From assembly GCA_947372405.1 (NCBI GenBank), contig CANBTO010000356.1, positions 1 through 5,733 of the forward strand: a DNA stretch of 5,733 bases, in the 5' to 3' direction. The notes below the pieces were generated by a model that was given only the letters and a program-made list of their open reading frames with translations, did no database searches and was not told the DNA's origin. Source of the stretch: Verrucomicrobiaceae bacterium. GTDB lineage: Bacteria > Verrucomicrobiota > Verrucomicrobiae > Verrucomicrobiales > Akkermansiaceae. Positions 1 to 4,397 of the stretch are shown piece by piece (the stretch's first letter is position 1; every line of letters begins with the position of its first letter). The position numbers and the translations under genes were made by a program.

Positions 1-224
1 GCCCCTACTTCGCCGCCATCCCTTACCAACCCGGCGACCGTTTCCTCGTCTGCTCGGACGGCCTCGTTGACGGCCTCTGGGAACGCCACATCTCCAACGC
101 CCTCGCCGCCTCCTCTTCCCCGCCCGAAACCGCCAGAGCCCTCTTGAAACGGGCTGTCGAAAACTCTGGAATCGACGACACCTCCCTCATCGTCATCCTC
201 GTTCAGGAGCCTCCCGCCGAATGA
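1..224 (+). CDS. PP2C-family serine/threonine phosphatase, C-terminal fragment (5' end outside window)
   Basis: The frame with codons from base 3 is open from the left edge to a TGA at 222-224 and encodes the last 73 residues of a protein. It contains GDRFLVCSDGLVD, which matches the PP2C motif where the Asp of SDG (codon 57-59) binds a catalytic metal. Near the end it has GIDDTSLIVILV (DDT codons 174-182), matching the terminal PP2C motif usually written DN-x-T, here with Asp-Asp. The spacing of the two motifs and the end soon after the last strand fit a stand-alone cytosolic PP2C/Stp1-like phosphatase that removes phosphate from Ser/Thr of proteins. The N-terminal motifs, and any fused domain such as FHA, lie outside the window, so the full architecture is unknown. 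A SpoIIE/RsbU-type phosphatase is possible but fits less well. The gene runs towards glutamine synthetase with a 133-nt gap; no terminator hairpin is visible after the stop. Confidence 0.8.
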   Translation, partial: PYFAAIPYQPGDRFLVCSDGLVDGLWERHISNALAASSSPPETARALLKRAVENSGIDDTSLIVILVQEPPAE

Positions 225-229
225 TTTTC

Positions 230-245
230 AAAAAAACAAAAAAAC
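230..245. repeat. Tandem A7C tract (2 x AAAAAAAC)
   Basis: Two perfect copies of AAAAAAAC lie back to back just after the phosphatase stop, in an otherwise GC-rich window. The A-tracts are about 110 nt upstream of the glutamine synthetase ATG. Phased A-tracts bend DNA and can act as UP-like promoter elements, so a role in the downstream promoter is possible. I could not identify convincing -35 and -10 hexamers downstream, so the regulatory role is inference. Confidence 0.5.
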
Positions 246-275
246 ATTCGATTTCGGTTCACGTCCTGCTCTCAT

Positions 276-297
276 CCGGCGGGAAGGTCGGCGCCGG
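276..297 (+). other. GC-rich inverted repeat in the glutamine synthetase leader
   Basis: CCGGCG (276-281) is the exact reverse complement of CGCCGG (292-297), with a 10-nt spacer. It could fold as a 6-bp all-GC hairpin if transcribed, about 60 nt before the start codon, or serve as a protein-binding dyad. No T-run follows, so it is not an intrinsic terminator of the phosphatase gene. Short GC palindromes arise often by chance in this base composition. Confidence 0.25.
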
Positions 298-357
298 GCG
301 AAATCCATTGCCGATGCCAACCAATCTCACCCCAAAACCATAGAACTAAAGACCAAC

Positions 358-1371
358 ATGGCCAAATACAAACTGGAATACATCTGGCTCGACGGTTATA
401 CGCCCGTCCCGAACCTCCGCAGCAAAACCCAAATCAAGGAATTCGATGGTTTCCCGACCCTCGAGCAACTTCCTTTGTGGGGGTTTGACGGTTCCTCCAC
501 CCAACAAGCCCCGGGCGGCAGCTCCGACTGCGTGCTCAAGCCGGTGGCGGTTTATCCGGACAGCACCCGCCGCAACGGCGCGCTGGTCATGTGCGAAGTC
601 ATGATGCCGGACGGCAGCCCGCACGCTTCAAACAGCCGTGCCACCATCCTCGACGATCCGGGCGCATGGTTCGGCTTCGAGCAGGAATATTTCCTCTATC
701 AGGACGGTCGTCCGCTCGGCTTCCCGGCCGGCGGCTTCCCCGCTCCCCAAGGACCTTACTATTGCGGAGTCGGCTACAAGAACGTCGGTGACATCGCCCG
801 CCAGATCGTCGAGGAACACCTCGACCTCTGCTTGGATGCCGGCATCAACCACGAAGGCATCAATGCCGAGGTGGCTTCCGGTCAATGGGAGTTCCAGATC
901 TTCGGCAAGGGCTCCAAGTCCGCCGCCGACCAGATCTGGGCGGCCCGCTACATCCTCATCCGCCTTTGCGAAAAATACGGCATCGACGTGGAATTCCACT
1001 GCAAGCCGATCAAGGGTGACTGGAACGGCTCCGGTATGCATGCCAACTTCTCCACCGAATACCTGCGCACCAAGGGCGGCAAGGACTACTTCGAGAAACT
1101 CATGGCCGCATTCGCGGAAAACATGGAAGAACACGTCGCCGTTTACGGCCCGGACAACCACCTCCGCCTCACCGGTCTGCATGAAACCCAGTCCATCGAC
1201 AAGTTCACCTACGGCTTGGCCGACCGCGGTGCGTCCATCCGCGTTCCGCACAGCTTCATGAACAGCGATTACAAGGGCTACCTCGAAGACCGCCGTCCAA
1301 ACTCCCAGGGTGATCCCTATCAGATCGCCTCGCGGATCCTCAAGACGATCGCCCAAGTGCCGACTCCCTGA
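358..1371 (+). CDS. glnII: Type II (eukaryote-like) glutamine synthetase
   Basis: This 337-residue protein is a complete GSII-type glutamine synthetase: it makes glutamine from glutamate, ammonia and ATP in the cytoplasm. The length fits GSII (about 330-370) rather than GSI (about 440-470). Residues 1 to about 82 are the beta-grasp domain, with LEYIWLDGY near the start and WGFDGSST at 41-48. The catalytic domain has FGFEQEY at 105-111 (metal-binding Glu108 and Glu110), [14 protein letters not shown] at 168-181 (Glu171, Glu178), [10 protein letters not shown] at 223-232 (His228), RLTGLHET at 270-277, DRGASIRVP at 289-297 and [14 protein letters not shown] at 308-321. All main active-site blocks are present, so it should be active. 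GSII enzymes lack the adenylylation segment of GSI, so control is more likely transcriptional or allosteric. The ATG at 358 starts the conserved N-terminus; only a weak AAAGA precedes it. It ends in TGA and a terminator follows, suggesting a monocistronic unit or the end of one. Confidence 0.95.
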   Translation: MAKYKLEYIWLDGYTPVPNLRSKTQIKEFDGFPTLEQLPLWGFDGSSTQQAPGGSSDCVLKPVAVYPDSTRRNGALVMCEVMMPDGSPHASNSRATILDDPGAWFGFEQEYFLYQDGRPLGFPAGGFPAPQGPYYCGVGYKNVGDIARQIVEEHLDLCLDAGINHEGINAEVASGQWEFQIFGKGSKSAADQIWAARYILIRLCEKYGIDVEFHCKPIKGDWNGSGMHANFSTEYLRTKGGKDYFEKLMAAFAENMEEHVAVYGPDNHLRLTGLHETQSIDKFTYGLADRGASIRVPHSFMNSDYKGYLEDRRPNSQGDPYQIASRILKTIAQVPTP

Positions 1372-1399
1372 GCCGTCACCGGATCGCTCTGATTCATCC

Positions 1400-1431
1400 A
1401 GCCGCTTCCTCTCACGGGGAAGCGGCTTTTT
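1400..1431 (+). terminator. Rho-independent terminator after glutamine synthetase
   Basis: AGCCGCTTCC (1400-1409) pairs perfectly with GGAAGCGGCT (1418-1427). The stem can extend inward by a T-G and a C-G pair to leave a TCAC tetraloop. A run of five T (1427-1431) follows. It lies 28 nt after the glutamine synthetase stop and 48 nt before the next start, so the aldolase-like gene probably has its own promoter in the short gap or depends on readthrough. Confidence 0.9.
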
Positions 1432-1479
1432 GATGGTCGGCTTGACCCGGTCACTCACACCGGCCAGCCTCAAGACACC

Positions 1480-2760
1480 ATGCGAGACATCATCCACCCC
1501 GCCGAACGCCTCGTGTCAGCGATGGCACGCATCTATCAATACCGGATGACCACCACTTCCGGCGGCAACCTCTCGATCCGTGATGACGACGGCTCGATCT
1601 GGATCACTCCCGCCCGCGTGGACAAGGGCGCGCTGCGCGTGGAGGATATCGTCCGCGTGCTGCCGGACGGCTCCACCGAAGGCCGGCACAAGCCTTCTTC
1701 AGAATTCCCTTTCCACCTCCAGATCTATCAGCAACGCCCGGATCTGAAAGCCATCGTCCACGCCCATCCGGTGGCCCTCGTCGCCTTCAGCATCTGCGGC
1801 CAGGCCCCGGACACACGCCTCTTCACCAAGGCCCGCGCCGTCTGCGGCGAGGTAGGCTTCGCACCCTACGCCCTGCCTGGCAGCGACTTGTTAGGCGAGC
1901 GCATCGCCAGGGTCTTCGCCGCCGGTCACGACTGCGTGATGCTGGAAAACCATGGCGTCGTCGTCGCTGGCGTGGATTTCCCGGATGCCTTCCGCCGCTT
2001 CGAAACGCTGGAGTTCGTCGCCAAGACCGTCGTCAAGGCTCGCGCGCTCGGCGAGGTCCACTACCTCACGGACGCCCAGCTCGCCACCGGCAAGGACAGT
2101 GGTGCCGAGCTTGAGGAATTCGATCCCGGCCCGGCCACCAGCGAGGAACGCGCGCTGCGCCGAGAACTCTGCGATTTCATCCGCCGCGGCTACCATCAGC
2201 GCCTGCTCACCGCCAACGCCGGCAGCTTCTCCGTTAGAACCGGCGACGACTCGTTCCTCATCAGCACCCAGCTCGTGGACCGCGCCACCATCTCGCCGGA
2301 CCAGCTCGCCCTCATCTCTGGCGGCAGGCGCGAGCGCGGCACCCGCCCCAGCCGCGCATGGCTTCTCCACCGCCTGATCTATCAGAAACACCCGGAGATC
2401 CGCGCCATTGTCAACGCCACCCCGGTCAACGCCACCGCCTTCTCCGGCTCTGAAAACCGTCTGGACACCCGCACCATCCCGGAAAGTTATATCTTCCTGC
2501 GCGACGTGCCGGTGCTGCCATTCTCATGGGTTTATGACGCGCCGGAAAAAATCGCGGAAACCATCACACCGGAGTTTCCCATCGCGCTCGTCGAAAACGA
2601 CTGCGCCCTCGTGCTGGGGAAAACCATCCTTGATGCCTTCGACCGCCTCGAAGTCCTCGAATCCACCGCCGAAGCCGTCATCCTAAGCCGCTCGCTCGGC
2701 GAGGTCCGCCCGATGGGCGATGACGTCATCCAGGAACTCATCGACGCGTTTCTTTCCTGA
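1480..2760 (+). CDS. Tandem class II aldolase/adducin-domain protein with a degenerate second domain
   Basis: This 426-residue protein holds two copies of the class II aldolase/adducin fold. Domain 1 (about 5-205) keeps the family active site: SGGNLS at 27-32 for substrate phosphate, PSSE with Glu75 (the usual catalytic acid), HAHP with His94 and His96, and ENHG with His158, the three histidines that bind the divalent metal. Domain 2 (about 222-420) aligns to it at an offset of 216-219 residues, with matched stretches such as IYQKHPEIRAIV and the LGEV endings. However, Glu75 becomes Ala293, His94 becomes Asn312, His96 becomes Thr314, His158 becomes Asp374 and Asn30 becomes Ser249. Domain 1 could be an aldolase, epimerase or decarboxylase of sugar phosphates; domain 2 cannot bind metal in the same way and may be structural or regulatory. 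Typical single-domain members are about 200-260 residues. No signal peptide is seen. The ATG at 1480 fits the family N-terminus, though no clear Shine-Dalgarno precedes it. Substrate unknown. Confidence 0.88.
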   Translation: MRDIIHPAERLVSAMARIYQYRMTTTSGGNLSIRDDDGSIWITPARVDKGALRVEDIVRVLPDGSTEGRHKPSSEFPFHLQIYQQRPDLKAIVHAHPVALVAFSICGQAPDTRLFTKARAVCGEVGFAPYALPGSDLLGERIARVFAAGHDCVMLENHGVVVAGVDFPDAFRRFETLEFVAKTVVKARALGEVHYLTDAQLATGKDSGAELEEFDPGPATSEERALRRELCDFIRRGYHQRLLTANAGSFSVRTGDDSFLISTQLVDRATISPDQLALISGGRRERGTRPSRAWLLHRLIYQKHPEIRAIVNATPVNATAFSGSENRLDTRTIPESYIFLRDVPVLPFSWVYDAPEKIAETITPEFPIALVENDCALVLGKTILDAFDRLEVLESTAEAVILSRSLGEVRPMGDDVIQELIDAFLS

Positions 2761-2827
2761 ATCCAACACGCCGGAAACTTTGGCGGCCCCGCCGCGGAGA
2801 ACCGGTGTAAGTTGAACACCAGCGAGA

Positions 2828-2849
2828 CAACGCCACCAACCAACCAACA
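2828..2849 (+). promoter_or_regulatory. Start region without Shine-Dalgarno (CCAA repeats) before the VOC gene
   Basis: The 22 nt before the ATG at 2850 contain three tandem CCAA units (2836-2847) and only one G, so there is no purine-rich AGGAGG-like site. Such unstructured, A/C-rich leaders can support initiation by start-codon accessibility. The starts at 358 (GACCAACATG) and 1480 (GACACCATG) are preceded by similar A/C-rich sequence. The start at 2850 rests on the protein match rather than on a ribosome binding site. Confidence 0.4.
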
Positions 2850-3350
2850 ATGAACTCCACCGAACCCTTCAAGCCCATCGCACCCGGCACTTCGATCGGT
2901 CACGTGCATCTCAAAGTGGCGGACCTGGAGCGGGCGCTGGCGTTTTACCGCGGCGTGCTGGGATTCGAACTCACCCAACGATATGGTCGCAACGCCGCTT
3001 TCGTCTCCGCCGGTGGCTACCATCACCACATCGGGCTCAACACTTGGGAGAGTGCGGGCGGCGCGCCGCCGCGAGCTGGCAGCACCGGACTCTATCACCT
3101 CGCGATCCTTTATCCCACTCGCGCCGATCTCGCGGACGCCCTGCTCCGCCTCCGCCGTGCCGGCATTCCGCTTGATGGCGCATCGGACCACGGCGTGAGC
3201 GAGGCGCTCTATCTCCGCGACCCTGATGGCAACGGCGTCGAACTCTACTGGGACCGTCCGCCCGAACAATGGCCGCGCACCGCGGACGGCGGGATTGCCA
3301 TGGACACGCTCCCGCTGGATCTCGATCAACTGGCAGCGGAGGCCAAGTGA
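2850..3350 (+). CDS. VOC-family protein (glyoxalase / extradiol dioxygenase fold), single domain
   Basis: This 166-residue protein has the paired beta-alpha-beta-beta-beta modules of the vicinal oxygen chelate superfamily. Module 1 starts with IGHVHLKVADLERALAFY (16-33) followed by VLGFE. Module 2 contains GLYHLAILYP (80-89), SDHGVSEALYLRDPDGNGVE (112-131) and LYWDRP (132-137). Likely metal ligands are His18 (or His20), His83 and Glu131, the His-His-Glu pattern used by extradiol dioxygenases and many glyoxalase-fold enzymes. GGYHHHIGLNTW (55-66) adds three consecutive His at 58-60. The pattern recalls CatE-type catechol 2,3-dioxygenase-like proteins, but at 166 residues it is about half the length of two-domain dioxygenases, so ring cleavage cannot be assigned. 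Cytosolic; no signal peptide. It lies 89 nt after the aldolase-like gene in the same direction and may be co-transcribed. It converges on the minus-strand operon. Confidence 0.88.
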   Translation: MNSTEPFKPIAPGTSIGHVHLKVADLERALAFYRGVLGFELTQRYGRNAAFVSAGGYHHHIGLNTWESAGGAPPRAGSTGLYHLAILYPTRADLADALLRLRRAGIPLDGASDHGVSEALYLRDPDGNGVELYWDRPPEQWPRTADGGIAMDTLPLDLDQLAAEAK

Positions 3351-3421
3351 TTCAGAACCCAAAGGATGGATTTTGAAACCCACCTGCTGAATGATGCGGG
3401 CCGTCATCCGGATCCATTGCT

Positions 3422-3439
3422 TCTCTGTTTTCTCTGTTT
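3422..3439. repeat. Tandem 9-mer TCTCTGTTT x2
   Basis: Two perfect adjacent copies of TCTCTGTTT occupy 3422-3430 and 3431-3439 within a pyrimidine-rich run (about 3416-3446) between two convergent genes. The composition differs sharply from the GC-rich flanks. It does not follow a hairpin, so it is not a standard terminator. It may be part of a longer dispersed repeat, which cannot be judged from one copy. Confidence 0.5.
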
Positions 3440-3467
3440 GCTCCTGTAAACCCAATTCCTTACTCGG

Positions 3468-3495
3468 CTGATAGTCACACCGGGTTTCCTATCAG
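3468..3495. other. 7-bp inverted repeat spanning the stop of the TIM barrel gene
   Basis: CTGATAG (3468-3474) and CTATCAG (3489-3495) are perfect reverse complements separated by 14 nt. The right arm includes the minus-strand stop codon (3492-3494). On the minus-strand transcript it would form a hairpin right at the end of the operon. No U-run follows, so a role in termination or mRNA 3' protection is only possible, not shown. Confidence 0.3.
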
Positions 3496-4385
3496 ACCTC
3501 AGCCGCCTGCTTCGCGATCACTTTGAAAGCCGCGGCAATCTGCTCGTCCGTTCCTTTGGCCTCCATGTTGATGGCCCCCTTGTAGCCCGTCTCGCGCAGC
3601 ACTTTGAAATACGGCCTGAAATCATCGCCCTTCACACCGGGATAGGTCCGGCCTTCCTTTTCGGCGATCTCGACATGGACCACCACGTCCATGGCGGCTT
3701 TCAGATCATCCGGAGTGTCGCCACCGCGGGCGATGTGAAACAAATCCGCCAGCGCGCGGACGGCGGGATGCCCGGCCTTGCGGATCAATGCGGCGAGTTC
3801 GCCGATGTGGTTGATGTAGTTGCACTCGGATGCCTGGAGCTGTTCGACGGTCACGGTGACTCCGTGATTCTCCGCAAGCGGCCCCATGCGTTTGAGCAAC
3901 TGCACGAACTGTTCGTCGGCCTTTTCCTTCGGCCATCCATCGCGCAACTCACGCGATCCGCCGCTGCCAAAGACAATGAACTTGCCCTTCGCCTGCTTCA
4001 GGCGGCGGAACGAAACGTCCGCCCATTCGAGGATGGCATCATGATTGGCCTCCGGTCCCACGCAGCGCAGGTTTTTCGGACGGATGAATCCGTTGCAGGC
4101 GAGTACCGGCAGCGGTGAGACGGCGAGTTTCTCCAGATGTGCGGCAAAGACCGCGTCCGCTTGGTCCGGCACCAGGAAGTCCGCGGTGCTCTCGGTGAGA
4201 AACTCCGCGCCCGCCGCCTTCAGCTTCTCCGCCCGAGCCAACGTGCCGATCACTCCCATCGCGGAGAAAAGCTTGCCTGGCTTTTCCGCATCCGCCGCAC
4301 GCGCGATGAACGGAACCCCGGCCAGCGCCACAGTTCCCGCTTTGAGGAAATCCCGGCGTGTGCCGGAGAATTGCAGACTGCTCAT
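3492..4385 (-). CDS. Tat-exported sugar phosphate isomerase/epimerase-like TIM barrel protein (xylose isomerase-like, AP endonuclease 2 family)
   Basis: The protein has 297 residues from the ATG at 4383-4385; a TTG immediately upstream (4386-4388) would add one residue. The N-terminus is a twin-arginine signal: TRRDFLKAG at 9-17, a hydrophobic stretch, then ARA at 28-30, a likely cleavage site. The mature part has the xylose-isomerase-like TIM barrel pattern. Probable metal ligands are Glu181 (TVEQL), Asp214 (ADLFH), His237 (HVEIAE) and Glu275 (INMEAKG); Glu187 and His217 sit where epimerases of this fold bind substrate. HVEIAE-KEGR-YPG (237-250) resembles the hydroxypyruvate isomerase motif HxQIAD-PGR-PG. 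An isomerase, epimerase or lyase acting on a sugar derivative outside the cytoplasm is likely; the substrate is unknown. The ATG lies 12 nt after the oxidoreductase stop, so the two genes form an operon. A weak GGAA site precedes the start. Confidence 0.87.
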   Translation of the reverse strand: MSSLQFSGTRRDFLKAGTVALAGVPFIARAADAEKPGKLFSAMGVIGTLARAEKLKAAGAEFLTESTADFLVPDQADAVFAAHLEKLAVSPLPVLACNGFIRPKNLRCVGPEANHDAILEWADVSFRRLKQAKGKFIVFGSGGSRELRDGWPKEKADEQFVQLLKRMGPLAENHGVTVTVEQLQASECNYINHIGELAALIRKAGHPAVRALADLFHIARGGDTPDDLKAAMDVVVHVEIAEKEGRTYPGVKGDDFRPYFKVLRETGYKGAINMEAKGTDEQIAAAFKVIAKQAAEV

Positions 4386-4392
4386 CAATAGA

Positions 4393-4396
4393 TTCC
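4393..4396 (-). promoter_or_regulatory. Weak Shine-Dalgarno (GGAA) for the TIM barrel gene
   Basis: On the minus strand GGAA lies 7 nt before the ATG at 4385, inside the 12-nt gap after the oxidoreductase stop. This spacing supports the ATG over the adjacent in-frame TTG. The short gap would also allow translational coupling to the upstream gene. Confidence 0.4.
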
Positions 4397-4397
4397 G

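Noticed and set aside
638..1261. Plus-strand open frame of 207 codons inside glutamine synthetase
   Set aside because: Its product is dominated by Ser, Thr, Ala, Pro and Arg, the typical signature of an out-of-frame reading of GC-rich coding sequence.
1447..1463. Dyad CCGGT-N7-ACCGG just upstream of the aldolase-like gene
   Set aside because: It has the size of an operator, but a 5-bp dyad is common by chance at this GC content and no repressor gene is nearby.
628..1497. Long minus-strand open frame (289 codons) opposite glutamine synthetase
   Set aside because: It is antisense to a fully conserved enzyme, its translation shows no recognisable domain, and long antisense frames are expected in GC-rich coding DNA.
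2780..2811. Possible promoter before the VOC gene (TTGGCG and TGTAAG)
   Set aside because: The 20-bp spacing is too long and the hexamers are poor, so no promoter is called.
2804..2820. Dyad GGTGT-N7-ACACC upstream of the VOC gene
   Set aside because: It has the same geometry as the previous dyad but different arms; without conservation data it cannot be told from chance.
3391..3407. Hairpin ATGATG/CGTCAT (with one wobble) after the VOC gene as a terminator
   Set aside because: The stem is short and includes a wobble pair, and no T-run follows on either strand.
2532..3455. Minus-strand open frame (307 codons) across the end of the aldolase-like gene and the VOC gene
   Set aside because: It overlaps two well-supported genes on the opposite strand and has low-complexity, family-free translation.
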